Assembly: GCF_024599655.1 (NCBI RefSeq) | Contig: NZ_CP102247.1 | Span: 1,860,001-1,924,000 of the forward strand | Source: Enterobacter asburiae | Lineage (GTDB): Bacteria > Pseudomonadota > Gammaproteobacteria > Enterobacterales > Enterobacteriaceae | DNA: 64,000 bases | Direction of reading: 5' to 3' | Shown here: positions 26,638 to 36,310 of the stretch, piece after piece | Layout: each line of letters opens with the position of its first letter | Position numbering within the stretch: position 1 is the first letter of the stretch | Notes under the pieces: generated by a model | What the model saw: the letters and a program-made list of their open reading frames with translations, nothing else | Databases searched by the model: none | What the model was told of the DNA's origin: nothing | Made by a program: the position numbers and the translations under genes

Positions 26638-28008
26638 TTACACCTGCGGGAAAATCAGCTCCAGTGCCTGAATTGAATCTTCCCAGTCGGCGCGTTCAAA
26701 AATGCCTTGTTGCAAAAATGCCTCCAGCTGCGGCCACAGGCTAATCGCTTTGTCGAGCATCGGGTCGCTGCCTTTGGCATACGCCCCCACGCTGACCAGA
26801 TCGCGGTTGCGCTGGAAGCTGGAGAGGAGTTGTTTGAAGTTACGCACGCGTGCGTAGTGCTTCTCGGTTATCAGCGCCGTCATTGCGCGGCTGATAGAGG
26901 CTTCAATATCAATGGCCGGGTAGTGTCCGGCTTCGGCCAGACGACGCGACAGCACAATATGACCGTCAAGGATCGCGCGCGCGGAGTCGGCAATCGGGTC
27001 CTGCTGGTCATCGCCTTCCGTCAGTACCGTATAGAACGCGGTGATGGAGCCGCCGCCGGTGATGCCGTTCCCCGCGCGCTCAACGAGGGCAGGGAGCTTG
27101 GCGAAGACCGAAGGCGGGTAGCCTTTGGTCGCCGGTGGCTCACCGATGGCCAGCGCGATTTCACGCTGCGCCATCGCGTAACGGGTCAGGGAATCCATGA
27201 TCAGCAGCACGTGCTTGCCGCGGTCCCGGAAATCTTCGGCAATACGGGTGGCATAGGCGGCACCCTGCATACGCAGCAGCGGCGACACATCCGCCGGCGC
27301 GGCGATAACCACCGAGCGGGCGCGGCCTTCCGCACCCAGAATGTTTTCAATAAAGTCTTTTACTTCACGACCACGTTCGCCGATCAGCCCCACGACGATC
27401 ACATCGGCCTGGGTATAGCGTGCCATCATGCCGAGCAGGACGGATTTGCCCACGCCTGACCCGGCGAACAGGCCCATACGCTGCCCACGTCCCACGGTCA
27501 GCAGGGCGTTAATCGGGCGCACGCCGGTGTCCAGCACATGTTCGATAGGGGTACGCTGCAGGGGGTTAAACGGCTGGGTGATCAGCGCGCCGGTTTCGGT
27601 GGTGTCCGGGGAGGGCAGCCCGTCGAGCGGCTTGCCGCTGCCGTCCAGCACGCGGCCCAGCAGGGCAGGGCCAAGCGGCAGCTGTTTCCCGCTTTGCAGC
27701 CCGTCGCCAGAAATGTTTTTGGCATACACGCGCGCGCCGGGCAGAATGCCTTCCACCTCTTCAAGCGGCATCAGGAACAGACGCTGGCCGTTAAATCCGA
27801 CCACTTCGCTTTCAACTTCACGCGTTTCCAGACCATCCTGACGCTCAATGACGCAGGTCGCGCCCAGCGGAAGCTGCAGGCCGGTGGCCTCCAGAACCAG
27901 ACCGGTGGCGCGCGTCAGTCGCCCATAACGACGAACAGACGGCAGTTGCGCCATCTTTGTCTCAAAGTTGTCGAGCGTGGTGAGCCAGCGGGTGAGGCGC
28001 GCAGTCAT
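26638..28008 (-). CDS. fliI: Flagellum-specific ATPase FliI
   Basis: A 456-residue ATPase of the F1-beta/type III family, nearly identical to E. coli FliI. Walker A is GSGVGKS in GLFAGSGVGKSVLLGMMAR, with the catalytic Glu in GLIGERGREV and Walker B in HVLLIMDSLTRYA. It powers early steps of flagellar export with FliH and FliJ. ATG 28008 (MTARLTRWL) overlaps the fliH stop by 1 bp; the frame is open ten codons earlier. Confidence 0.97.
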   Translation of the reverse strand: MTARLTRWLTTLDNFETKMAQLPSVRRYGRLTRATGLVLEATGLQLPLGATCVIERQDGLETREVESEVVGFNGQRLFLMPLEEVEGILPGARVYAKNISGDGLQSGKQLPLGPALLGRVLDGSGKPLDGLPSPDTTETGALITQPFNPLQRTPIEHVLDTGVRPINALLTVGRGQRMGLFAGSGVGKSVLLGMMARYTQADVIVVGLIGERGREVKDFIENILGAEGRARSVVIAAPADVSPLLRMQGAAYATRIAEDFRDRGKHVLLIMDSLTRYAMAQREIALAIGEPPATKGYPPSVFAKLPALVERAGNGITGGGSITAFYTVLTEGDDQQDPIADSARAILDGHIVLSRRLAEAGHYPAIDIEASISRAMTALITEKHYARVRNFKQLLSSFQRNRDLVSVGAYAKGSDPMLDKAISLWPQLEAFLQQGIFERADWEDSIQALELIFPQV

Positions 28009-28715
28009 CAGACGACTCCCGGTGCCGCCAGGCGGCACAGTTCCTGCCAGCGGGTGGCGACGCTGGCATCCAGGTCACCTTCATCGGCAGAGACTTTGCA
28101 GCCGCCGTGATGTAGCGACGGGTCGCCGCGCAGACGCCAGCCGTGCAGGTTTAGCGTCGCCCCCAGGCTTTCTTCAACGCGCTGCAGATCGTCCGGATGG
28201 ACGCGCAGCTGAGGCTTCCCGCTGAACAGCGGCTCCTGCTGAAGCAGACCCTGAATTTGTTTTATCAACGCAGTGTTATCCACCACGGGCGTCTGGCCGA
28301 TAACCTGACGCGCGGCTTCCAGCGCCATCTGCATCAGTCGCGAGGCAATCACGCTGTCCAGCGCGTCCAGCGTGTGCTGGAACTCGCTGACCAGCTGCTG
28401 CATGCGGGCATGGATCGGCGCCTGCTGCTGGCGCGCCTGATCGATGCCGTGCTCTAATCCTTTCGCCAGACCTTCCTGATAGCCAAGGTCGTGGCCTTTC
28501 TGCCGGCCTTCGTTCAGACCGGCATTATAGCCCTGCTCGTGCGCCTGCATTTGCAGCTGAGCCAGCATCTGAGCCTGCTGCTCCTCTTCGCTCAGCTCGG
28601 GCTGCTCGACGTCCGGGTCAAGCTCCTCGGTTGCGATGACGGCTGGCGTGAACTCAGAGAGGGGAGGGGCCAGATCGTCAGGCGTCCAGCGCTTCCACGG
28701 CAGCTCATTAGACAT
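28008..28715 (-). CDS. fliH: Flagellar assembly protein FliH
   Basis: A 235-residue elongated regulator of FliI that tethers the ATPase to the C ring. It shows the repeated GxxxG-like helix (EQGYNAGLNEGRQKGHDLGY) typical of FliH and a C-terminal FliI-binding domain. ATG 28715 (MSNELPWKRWTPDDLAPP) matches E. coli and overlaps the end of fliG by 8 bp. Confidence 0.95.
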   Translation of the reverse strand: MSNELPWKRWTPDDLAPPLSEFTPAVIATEELDPDVEQPELSEEEQQAQMLAQLQMQAHEQGYNAGLNEGRQKGHDLGYQEGLAKGLEHGIDQARQQQAPIHARMQQLVSEFQHTLDALDSVIASRLMQMALEAARQVIGQTPVVDNTALIKQIQGLLQQEPLFSGKPQLRVHPDDLQRVEESLGATLNLHGWRLRGDPSLHHGGCKVSADEGDLDASVATRWQELCRLAAPGVV

Positions 28716-29706
28716 AGGTGTCGTCTCCGCTGCCAATCACCATCTCGCCGGTTTCCGCCAGACGACGAACAATAAGCAGAATGGCTTTCTGTTCGTTTTC
28801 CACCTGAGACAGACGCACCGGGCCGCGGTTGGCAAGGTCGTCGCGCAGGATATCGGCCGCACGCTGAGACATGTTGCGCAGGAATTTCTCGCGCAGCGGC
28901 TGCTCGGCGCCTTTGAGGGCGATAAGCAGTGACTCGGAGTCCACTTCTTGGAGCAGGCGCTGGATGCTGCGGTCGTCCACTTCCACGAGGTTTTCGAACA
29001 GGAACATCTCGTCGATGATTTTCTGGGCCAGCTCGCCGTCGAATTCGCGAACCGCCGTAATGACGGCCTCTTCCTGCTGCGTTTTCATCAGGTTGATGAT
29101 TTCCGCCGCCGTTCTCACGCCGCCCATCTTGCTGCGCTTGAGGTTCTGGCCGTCGAGCAGGTTGTTCAGCACTTCGGTCAGCTCCGCCAGCGCGGCTGGC
29201 TGGACGCCGCCGAAGGTCGCGATACGCAGCATCACATCGTGGCGCAGGCGTTCTTCGAACAGCGCCAGAATATCGGCCGCCTGGCCACGTTTGAGGTGGA
29301 CAAGGATGGTGGCGATAATCTGCGGGTGCTCGTCGCGAATAAGGTCGGCGGCACTCTGCGGTTCCATAAAGTTGAGCGTTTCGATACCGCTGGCGGTATC
29401 GCGCGTTTCCAGAATATCTTCCAGCAGGCTGGCGGCACGCTCTTCGCCCAGCGCCTTGACCAGCACGGAACGCAGGTAGTCGTTGGCGTTGACGTTCAGC
29501 GCGGCAAACTGTTCGGCTTCCTGTTCAAATTCTGACAGCACTTCGGTCAGCTGTTTATTGGAGATTTGACGCACGTTGGCCATCGCCGCACTGAGAATCT
29601 GCACTTCACGCTGGGAGAGGTGTTTAAACACCTCTGCCGCGCGATCTTCGCCAATGGTCATCAACAGGATGACGCTTTTATCGGTGCCCGTAAGCGTATT
29701 ACTCAT
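28708..29706 (-). CDS. fliG: Flagellar motor switch protein FliG
   Basis: A 332-residue rotor protein that receives torque from MotA. Middle-domain EHPQIIATILVHLKR and the charged C-terminal torque helix (QRLLQEVDSESLLIALKGA) are present. It overlaps fliF by 8 bp and fliH by 8 bp, a tightly coupled arrangement. Confidence 0.97.
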   Translation of the reverse strand: MSNTLTGTDKSVILLMTIGEDRAAEVFKHLSQREVQILSAAMANVRQISNKQLTEVLSEFEQEAEQFAALNVNANDYLRSVLVKALGEERAASLLEDILETRDTASGIETLNFMEPQSAADLIRDEHPQIIATILVHLKRGQAADILALFEERLRHDVMLRIATFGGVQPAALAELTEVLNNLLDGQNLKRSKMGGVRTAAEIINLMKTQQEEAVITAVREFDGELAQKIIDEMFLFENLVEVDDRSIQRLLQEVDSESLLIALKGAEQPLREKFLRNMSQRAADILRDDLANRGPVRLSQVENEQKAILLIVRRLAETGEMVIGSGDDTYV

Positions 29707-31375
29707 GTTCGTTACCCATCCACTGGCGGATGACCAGCGCCACGACGCGCGGATCGTTATCTGACATTTCGCGAATGCGCTGGCTCATGACCTCAGCGCC
29801 CATGCGCTGGTTAGCACGACGCTGCTGCATCTGTTCATCTTTACTGAGGCGAACTTCAACCGCTTCTTCCGTTTCCTGACGCGTAGACATCTGTTCGCGA
29901 GCCGCTTTTTCGGCTTCAGCGCGACGCTGAAGCTGCGGACGAACGCCCTTACGCCACAGCAGCCACGCGACAATCAGCACCAGCAGCCAGCGTCCTGCGG
30001 ACATCAGCTGATCGATAAACGCCTGCTGTTGCCAGAACGGCAGTTCACCGCCGGTCTCTTCAACCGAGTTGAACGGTGAGTTCACCACGTTGAGGGTATC
30101 GCCGCGCTTCTCGGAGTAACCCATCGCTTCACGAGTCAGGTTTTCAATCTGCTTCATCTGCTCGGCGGTCAGCGGCAACGGTTTGCCATCCGCCAGCGTT
30201 TTGTAGTTCACCACCACCGCAACGGAAAGACGCTGAATATCGCCCACGTTCAGTTTAGTGTGGCGAATCGTCCGATCCACTTCGTAGTTCGTGGTTTCGT
30301 TACGGCTGCTGGTACGCGGACCGGCGTTATTGGTTGTTGAGGTGGTCTGCTGATTTTGCTGACCGTTCTGCTGATTGGCCGGAGGCGTGGAAATCGGCGC
30401 CGCGTTAGCCGGGGCAGGCTGGTTAGACAGTGCGCCCGGCACGCCGCCCGGGTATGCACCGCCGACCTGCTCGTTCGAATTGATCTGGCGTGAACGCATC
30501 ACCGCCTGAGCCGCATCGCCGTTCGGGCTGTATTGTTCTTCAGTTTGTTCTTTATTCGCGAAGTCGATCTGCGCGGTAACCTGCGCGTGCACGTTGCTGT
30601 TACCCACGACCGGGCCGAGGATGGCTTCAATACGGCGCTGGAGACGGCTTTCGACATCGGAGGCATACTTCAGTTGCGCATCATTCAGATCGCGACCGGC
30701 GGTATTGGATTGCGTCAGCAGGTGACCGCTTTGGTCAACCAGCGTCACGTTACCCGGCGGCAGACCAGCGACCGCGCTGGAGACGAGGTGCGTCACCGCG
30801 CTGATTTGCCCTTCGTCCAGCGCGCGGCCAGCCTGGAGGTTCACGGTAACGGAAGCCGAAGGTGATTTCTGTTCACGGACAAACAAAGAAGGTTTAGGCA
30901 TCGCCAGGTGCACGCGGGCACTCTTCACCGGGCCTAATGTTTCAATGGTGCGGGCCAGCTCACCTTCCAGCGCACGCTGGTAGTTCACCTGCTCGCTGAA
31001 CTGGCTGATACCGAATTTTTCCTGATCTAGCAGCTCAAAGCCAACGGCACCGCCCTTCGGCAGCCCCTGCTGAGCCAGACGCAGACGCAGTTCGTGCACC
31101 TTATCTGCCGGTACCTCAAGCGCACCGCCGTTATCGGCAAAGCGATAAGGGATGTTCATCTGGGTAAGCTGGGTGACGATGGCACCGCCATCCTGATCGG
31201 AAAGGTTGCTGTAGAGCGTCCGGTAATCAGGGCTTTTCGCCCACAGGACCATCGCTACAAGGATCGCAATTGCGGCAGCGCCTGCCACGATCAACGGGAT
31301 TTTAGGATTCGCGCGAAGGCGGTTCATCCACTCGAGTGATTTATTCTGCGGCGCTGTCGATGCTGTTGCACTCAT
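29699..31375 (-). CDS. fliF: Flagellar MS-ring protein FliF
   Basis: A 558-residue ring protein with membrane helices near residues 27-47 and 443-462, YscJ-type ring-building motifs between them, a Gln/Asn/Pro-rich low-complexity part near 305-350, and a C-terminal tail that binds FliG. It is the first gene of fliFGHIJK, divergent from fliE across a spacer with a clear FlhDC site. Confidence 0.97.
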   Translation of the reverse strand: MSATASTAPQNKSLEWMNRLRANPKIPLIVAGAAAIAILVAMVLWAKSPDYRTLYSNLSDQDGGAIVTQLTQMNIPYRFADNGGALEVPADKVHELRLRLAQQGLPKGGAVGFELLDQEKFGISQFSEQVNYQRALEGELARTIETLGPVKSARVHLAMPKPSLFVREQKSPSASVTVNLQAGRALDEGQISAVTHLVSSAVAGLPPGNVTLVDQSGHLLTQSNTAGRDLNDAQLKYASDVESRLQRRIEAILGPVVGNSNVHAQVTAQIDFANKEQTEEQYSPNGDAAQAVMRSRQINSNEQVGGAYPGGVPGALSNQPAPANAAPISTPPANQQNGQQNQQTTSTTNNAGPRTSSRNETTNYEVDRTIRHTKLNVGDIQRLSVAVVVNYKTLADGKPLPLTAEQMKQIENLTREAMGYSEKRGDTLNVVNSPFNSVEETGGELPFWQQQAFIDQLMSAGRWLLVLIVAWLLWRKGVRPQLQRRAEAEKAAREQMSTRQETEEAVEVRLSKDEQMQQRRANQRMGAEVMSQRIREMSDNDPRVVALVIRQWMGNEHE

Positions 31376-31502
31376 TGCGCACCTCTTAAATCCTGGTGGT
31401 TTACGTTATTCGTGTAGAGAAACAAAACTGACTCCCGGGTCGGCAAACACGACAAAAGTTCCATATTGATGGCACTGCCATTATTTGATGATTCGTGATT
31501 TT

Positions 31503-31547
31503 CTATGCGTCAAATAACCTGGTTTTTTCACGCTATTTACCGCCATT
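31503..31547. promoter_or_regulatory. FlhD4C2 binding site, fliF / fliE spacer
   Basis: Two inverted half-boxes face each other: 31503-31519 reads CTATGCGTCAAATAACC, and 31531-31547 on the minus strand reads AATGGCGGTAAATAGCG. They are separated by 11 bp. The second half fits the FlhDC consensus perfectly and the first loosely. It should drive both class 2 units, fliF-K and fliE. Confidence 0.8.
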
Positions 31548-31603
31548 ATCTTATTGACAAGCTGTTAGTCTTGACCGCGTAAAAAACCATCCAGGGGAAA
31601 GTC

Positions 31604-31918
31604 ATGGCTATACAGGGCATTGAAGGGGTAATCAGTCAGTTGCAGGCAACGGCGATGACGGCCCGTAATCAGAATGTGGCAGATCAGCAGCCGAGCATCA
31701 GCTTCGCAGGGCAACTGCATGCCGCTCTTGACCGTATCAGTGATACCCAGACCGCCGCGCGCACTCAGGCAGAAAAGTTCACCCTCGGTGAGCCGGGCGT
31801 GGCGCTGAATGATGTGATGACCGATTTGCAAAAAGCCTCGGTTTCCCTGCAGATGGGAATCCAGGTGCGTAACAAGCTGGTGTCGGCGTATCAGGAAGTG
31901 ATGGGGATGCAGGTTTAA
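31604..31918 (+). CDS. fliE: Flagellar hook-basal body protein FliE
   Basis: A 104-residue export substrate that joins the MS ring to the rod. The C-terminal half (TLGEPGVALNDVMTDLQKASVS, then MGIQVRNKLVSAYQEVM) is diagnostic. AGGGGAAAG precedes the ATG. It is a monocistronic class 2 gene, divergent from fliF. Confidence 0.96.
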   Translation: MAIQGIEGVISQLQATAMTARNQNVADQQPSISFAGQLHAALDRISDTQTAARTQAEKFTLGEPGVALNDVMTDLQKASVSLQMGIQVRNKLVSAYQEVMGMQV

Positions 31919-31992
31919 GACCTGTCGATCTTCGCTGGCAGCCGCAGCGCTTTAATGCCACAATATTTTTTTCTTCGAATGCAGGAAAGATG

Positions 31993-32406
31993 ATGAAAAA
32001 AATAGCAATTGCTGGCGCGCTGCTGGCACTGACCGGGTGCGTTCAGGTCGATAACTATAACGACGTGATCAAGCATCCTGTCCCGGCAAATCTGGCGGGA
32101 TACTGGCAGTCAAAAGGGCCGCAGAGCAACATGGTCAGCCCGAAGGCGATTGCCACGCTGGTGGTGACGGAGGAGGGCGACACGCTGGACTGCCGTCAGT
32201 GGCTGCGCGTGATTGCCGTGCCGGGGAAAATCATGCTGCGTTCAGACAGCTATTACAACGTGACGCGTAAGCTTGATATCTATCCGCTGGAGCGCGATGG
32301 CTCGACGCTTGAGTACGACGGGCTGGAGCTGCAGAAGGTCGACCGCCCAACGGTTGAGTGTGCGGATTACCTGAGTAAGCATCCGCTGGAGAGTAAACTA
32401 CCGTAG
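31993..32406 (+). CDS. yedD: Lipoprotein YedD
   Basis: A 137-residue predicted outer-membrane lipoprotein. The signal MKKIAIAGALLALTGC ends in a lipobox (LTGC) with Cys16. The mature part matches E. coli YedD (EGDTLDCRQWLRVIAVPGK). ATG 31993 gives better spacing to AGGA than ATG 31990. In E. coli the selenium-linked yedE and yedF lie between yedD and fliE; they are absent here, so yedD directly follows fliE. Function is unknown. Confidence 0.9.
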   Translation: MKKIAIAGALLALTGCVQVDNYNDVIKHPVPANLAGYWQSKGPQSNMVSPKAIATLVVTEEGDTLDCRQWLRVIAVPGKIMLRSDSYYNVTRKLDIYPLERDGSTLEYDGLELQKVDRPTVECADYLSKHPLESKLP

Positions 32407-32416
32407 CCGTTTTTTT

Positions 32417-32493
32417 GCCGGGTGGCGGCTTCGCCTGACCCGGCCTACAAAAGTACCGTCCCGTAGGCCGGGTAAGCGTCAGCGCCACCCGGC
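32417..32493. repeat. Pair of inverted REP elements (BIME)
   Basis: Two facing REP units, 32417-32448 and 32463-32493, each with the GCCGGGT...ACCCGGC type stem ending GGCCTAC. They fill the gap between convergent yedD and amyA and probably act as a shared transcript end. Confidence 0.88.
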
Positions 32494-32500
32494 ATTGTTT

Positions 32501-33991
32501 CTACAGCGCATCCTCTATTACCCAAATGCTGACGCTCCCCCCATTACAGGTAAACGTCCCTTCGCCATCCGCCGCCGTAGTGATGGTTTCTTCGCGATTG
32601 CCGAGAAAATCCCGCCACGTTTTGTTGCCGTAGTTTTCCCCAAGACAAATCACCTTTTCACCGTCGTCGCCGTTAGAAAGTACCACCACGCAGCCGGGAT
32701 CGTCTTCCGTGCCGCTGCGGCTGAAGGCAATGCAGTTAGGATGGTCGAAAAACAGCGTCTGCACGCCGTGGGCAAAACGCTGGCGCGCGAGGATCAGCTC
32801 GTGAAGCTGCTCAATGACTGGCATATCAATATGGTAGGTTTCACCGTCGCCTCCCGTGTCGTCATAGCTGGCGCCGAAAAGATCCGGGTAAAAGACGCTC
32901 GGCACGCCATTTTCCCGCAGCAGGATCAGCGCGTAGGCCAGCGGCTTAAACCAGGCTTCGACCGGCGCTTCGAGCGCCTGTAAAGGCTGGGTGTCATGGT
33001 TCGCGACGAGGGTGACCGCATGAAACGGATCGGCTTCCACCAGGGTACCGGTGAAGATTTGGCTCATGTCGTAATCCCGGCCCTGACGTGACGCCTCGTG
33101 GAATTTCATCTGCAGGGGGGCATCAAACAGCATGGTTTTGCCTTCGACCTGGTCGATATAGGCCTGAAGTTTATCCACCTCATGGGACCAGTATTCCGCC
33201 ACGATAAACAGCGGCTGGTCGGCGACTTCCTGGACGTGCTCAATCCACTCTTTGTAAAACCAGGCGGGAATATGCTTAACGGCGTCCAGACGAAAACCGT
33301 CGCAGCGCGTCTGTTCCATAACCCAGCGGGCCCAGTATTTGATCTCCTCGGTCACGGCGTGATTGCGAAAGTCGATATTTTCGCCCATCAGGTAATCGAA
33401 GTTACCCATTTCATCATCAACCTGATCGTTCCAGCCTTCGCCGGTGTAGTCGTTGACGATTTTAAAGATGCCGTCTTCATCGGGGTTTTCAATATGGTCG
33501 ACGCCGCTGAAGCATTTGTAATCCCAGATGAACTGCGAATACTGCCCGGCCCGGACGGGGAAGGTGTAGCGAGTCCAGGCTTCGCACTCAATGACCTCGT
33601 CATCGATTTGCGTGCGGTCCTGTTCGTTTACGCGCTGAACGCGCACAGGCTCCTTCTCATCGGCACCCATTTTGTGGTTGACCACCACGTCCAGCAGCAC
33701 GGCAATGTCATTGCTTTTGAGGGCGTCGATGGCCTCCAGCAGTTGCGCTTTGTCGCCGTATTTCGTGGCAATACTGCCTTTCTGGTCAAACTCGCCGAGA
33801 TCGAACAGGTCGTATGAGTCATAGCCGACAGAATACCCGCCGGACGCACCTTTATAGGCGGGCGGCAGCCAGATCATGTTGATGCCGATTTCATTAAGAT
33901 TGGGAGCTAACGCCGTGACCTCTCGCCACAATTCACCGCCAGCAGGGTAATACCAGTGAAAACATTGTAACAGGGTGGGGTTTTTCATCAT
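32501..33991 (-). CDS. amyA: Cytoplasmic alpha-amylase AmyA
   Basis: A 496-residue glycoside hydrolase family 13 enzyme, full length for AmyA, which cleaves alpha-1,4-glucans in the cytosol. There is no signal peptide. Catalytic motifs are CDGFRLDAVKH (nucleophile Asp), FIVAEYW (acid Glu) and VANHDTQ (transition-state Asp). The frame is open to 34141, but ATG 33991 (MMKNPTLLQCFHWYYP) has GGAG 5 nt upstream and matches E. coli, whose product may start one Met later. It follows fliT in the same direction, so it may be read from the flagellar transcript. Confidence 0.96.
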   Translation of the reverse strand: MMKNPTLLQCFHWYYPAGGELWREVTALAPNLNEIGINMIWLPPAYKGASGGYSVGYDSYDLFDLGEFDQKGSIATKYGDKAQLLEAIDALKSNDIAVLLDVVVNHKMGADEKEPVRVQRVNEQDRTQIDDEVIECEAWTRYTFPVRAGQYSQFIWDYKCFSGVDHIENPDEDGIFKIVNDYTGEGWNDQVDDEMGNFDYLMGENIDFRNHAVTEEIKYWARWVMEQTRCDGFRLDAVKHIPAWFYKEWIEHVQEVADQPLFIVAEYWSHEVDKLQAYIDQVEGKTMLFDAPLQMKFHEASRQGRDYDMSQIFTGTLVEADPFHAVTLVANHDTQPLQALEAPVEAWFKPLAYALILLRENGVPSVFYPDLFGASYDDTGGDGETYHIDMPVIEQLHELILARQRFAHGVQTLFFDHPNCIAFSRSGTEDDPGCVVVLSNGDDGEKVICLGENYGNKTWRDFLGNREETITTAADGEGTFTCNGGSVSIWVIEDAL

Positions 33992-34040
33992 CCTTGCTCC
34001 AGAAGCCGGTTGGCAGACTTCTGGAGTATGGATGAAGAAA

Positions 34041-34418
34041 TCATAGTTGTGTGTCGCGGGTAAAACTTTCTGGATAAAGAATATTCCCTGACAGCTTTCC
34101 ATAGGTAGACGTGATGGATTGCTGTTTACCGGTTTGATCAATCAGATTGCGCAGTTCGTCCATGCGGACCTTCAGCAGTGCCTTTAGCGCATTCTCATTT
34201 TCAAGGATCATTTCCAGCAGCGCACGCGCTTGCTCAACCTGAGCCGGAGGGCATGACATGATGGGCGTTTGAGAAATCCTTTCCACCAGTTGTACGTAAT
34301 GCATTTCCTGCTCGATAAGCGCATCCCATTGACCAGAATGTGCGAGATTTAGCATAGCAATGCTCTGAGCATGTAACGCCTGCCAGTGGCTAAGCGCTGC
34401 GCTGGGATTATTCATCAA
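34041..34418 (-). CDS. fliT: Flagellar chaperone FliT
   Basis: A 125-residue helical chaperone for the filament cap FliD, which also inhibits FlhDC in Salmonella. Divergent in sequence, as usual, but with the right size, helical pattern (HWQALHAQSIAMLNLAHSGQW) and place, 3 bp after fliS. Confidence 0.9.
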   Translation of the reverse strand: MMNNPSAALSHWQALHAQSIAMLNLAHSGQWDALIEQEMHYVQLVERISQTPIMSCPPAQVEQARALLEMILENENALKALLKVRMDELRNLIDQTGKQQSITSTYGKLSGNILYPESFTRDTQL

Positions 34419-34421
34419 AAA

Positions 34422-34832
34422 TTATCCTGAAATAGAGGACGCATTGGGGCCGATTTGCTTCCACGCATCCGCAATGTTGTTTAATAAACCCTCGACTTCA
34501 ACAATTGCGTCTACGTCGTTACTGACATTCGCCAGCAACAAACGTCGAACCATATATTCGTACAAGGAGGCAAGATTCTCGGACAAGTCGCTCTCAACCT
34601 CCATGTTCAGTCCTGCTTTTAAACCGTTGTCGATGATGTTGATGGCTTTGGATAGGGCTTCGCCTTTCTCACGAATTTGTCCGGCTTCCATGAACAAACG
34701 CGCGCGAACAAGGGCGCTATGCGCCCCGTCGAACAACATGACAATCAGCTGGTGTGGACTGGCATTCATGACTGCGCTTTCTACTCCTATCTGCTGATAG
34801 GATTGAACACCAGAGGTCTTATACATATCCAC
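34422..34832 (-). CDS. fliS: Flagellin chaperone FliS
   Basis: A 136-residue four-helix chaperone that binds the C-terminus of FliC before export. Diagnostic segments are SYQQIGVESAVMNASPHQLIVMLFDGA and LSENLASLYEYMVRRLL. It lies 15 bp after fliD and is probably co-transcribed from the sigma-28 promoter at 36311-36337. Confidence 0.96.
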   Translation of the reverse strand: MDMYKTSGVQSYQQIGVESAVMNASPHQLIVMLFDGAHSALVRARLFMEAGQIREKGEALSKAINIIDNGLKAGLNMEVESDLSENLASLYEYMVRRLLLANVSNDVDAIVEVEGLLNNIADAWKQIGPNASSISG

Positions 34833-34847
34833 TCCTGAAGGCTACGA

Positions 34848-36272
34848 CTATTTTTGTGAGAACTGTTGGGTCAGGTAGTTGGCCGTGCTGGTCATTTTGG
34901 TGACTAATACGTCCAGACTGGTGAACTGGGTTTTGTAACGCGCCATGGTGGCTTCAATTTGAGCATCCATGGCATCGTAACGTTCGCCCAGCGTTTTCAG
35001 CGTTTTGTTGATCCCGTCTTTCGCGTTCTGGATCACCCCGGCGCTGCCGGTACTGGTGCTGAGCATATTGGTCAGCGTATTGTTCATCTGGGTGGCCAGA
35101 CCGGTAGTTTTCCCGTCACCAACAAAATACTGCTGTACGGCGCCAGGGTTGTCAGTAAGTACTTTTTTCAGCTTATCGGTATCGACTTTTAGGTTACCGA
35201 CGGTACCGTCCGCGCCTTTTACCGGGTCCTGGGTAATCCCCAACTGGGCCATGATCTGAACCGAGCCGGTTTGTGCTTCGGTTAGCAGGCCGCGCAGCTG
35301 AGACTGAACTCCGCGCACGTTCGCATCACCGACCAGCGCGCCGTTGCTGGTAGACTGGCCGCCAGCGCCTGCATCGACAGGAACATACTTCGTCAGGCTG
35401 TTAATGGTGGACTGCAGCGAGTTGTACGCTGTAACCCAGTCCGTGATCGCCTTCTGGTTCGCATCCGTTGCGCGTGAAACCTCAAGGGTTTCATCGGCTT
35501 TGCTCTCGGCCTTCACCGAGAAGGTGACCCCAGGCAGCGCATCGGTAATGGTATTCGACTGACGCTCGATGGAGATGTTGTTCACCACCACAATCGCGTT
35601 CTGCGCGTCGGTGTTCACCGTCAGCGCGCCCGTTTTGGTGGTTGAATCATAACCAATGGCGCTTTGCAGCTTAGCGTCGCCGGTAACGCTTACCGTCATC
35701 GCACCATCCGTACCGGTGGTTTTGGATGACAGCATCAGGCGGTAATCACCGTCTTTCGCTTTAATGACGCTGGCGGTGACGTTGCCGTTTGCTTTATTAA
35801 TGGCGCTCGCGATCCCGGCCAGCGACGTATCGCCATCTGCCAGGGTGACCTCTAAAGGCGTTTTCGTGCCCGGCTGGGTGATGGTGATTTTACGCGTTGT
35901 ACCTGTCGTATCGCCCAGCAGGTCCGTGTTGTTAGCGTAGGAGCCGGTGGTGAGCGCCTGTGCCTTTGCAACCTGGTTGACGTTGACAACAAAAGAACCT
36001 ACTGACGCGTCAGCCGTTGTTGTAGCTGTAAAGGCCGTGTTGGTGCTGCTAACGGACGTTGAGTTCCAGGTGGTTGCTTTACCCAGTGCAGCGGTCGCAG
36101 TCTGCAGCGATGTCATGGCGCTCTGCAGCTTGCCGTAAGCGCTTAACTGTGCGTTATACGTTGATTGCTGGGAAGTAATCGTCGTCAGCTTGGTTTTCTC
36201 TGCCGCTTCCAACTGATTATATAAATCCCCGAGTCCTGCAGAACCTATCCCGAGGTTACTGATAGTAGCCAT
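34848..36272 (-). CDS. fliD: Filament cap protein FliD
   Basis: A 474-residue hook-associated protein 2 that caps the growing filament and folds flagellin into it. ATG 36272 gives MATISNLGIGSAGLGDLYNQ, the conserved N-terminus; the longer frame to 36362 covers the promoter and is rejected. The N- and C-terminal coiled coils are present (C-terminal YLTQQFSQK), with a variable Thr/Ser/Asp-rich middle. Confidence 0.96.
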   Translation of the reverse strand: MATISNLGIGSAGLGDLYNQLEAAEKTKLTTITSQQSTYNAQLSAYGKLQSAMTSLQTATAALGKATTWNSTSVSSTNTAFTATTTADASVGSFVVNVNQVAKAQALTTGSYANNTDLLGDTTGTTRKITITQPGTKTPLEVTLADGDTSLAGIASAINKANGNVTASVIKAKDGDYRLMLSSKTTGTDGAMTVSVTGDAKLQSAIGYDSTTKTGALTVNTDAQNAIVVVNNISIERQSNTITDALPGVTFSVKAESKADETLEVSRATDANQKAITDWVTAYNSLQSTINSLTKYVPVDAGAGGQSTSNGALVGDANVRGVQSQLRGLLTEAQTGSVQIMAQLGITQDPVKGADGTVGNLKVDTDKLKKVLTDNPGAVQQYFVGDGKTTGLATQMNNTLTNMLSTSTGSAGVIQNAKDGINKTLKTLGERYDAMDAQIEATMARYKTQFTSLDVLVTKMTSTANYLTQQFSQK

Positions 36273-36310
36273 GCATATTTTCCTTAAAATACGAAAGTAG
36301 TTCAGGACTC

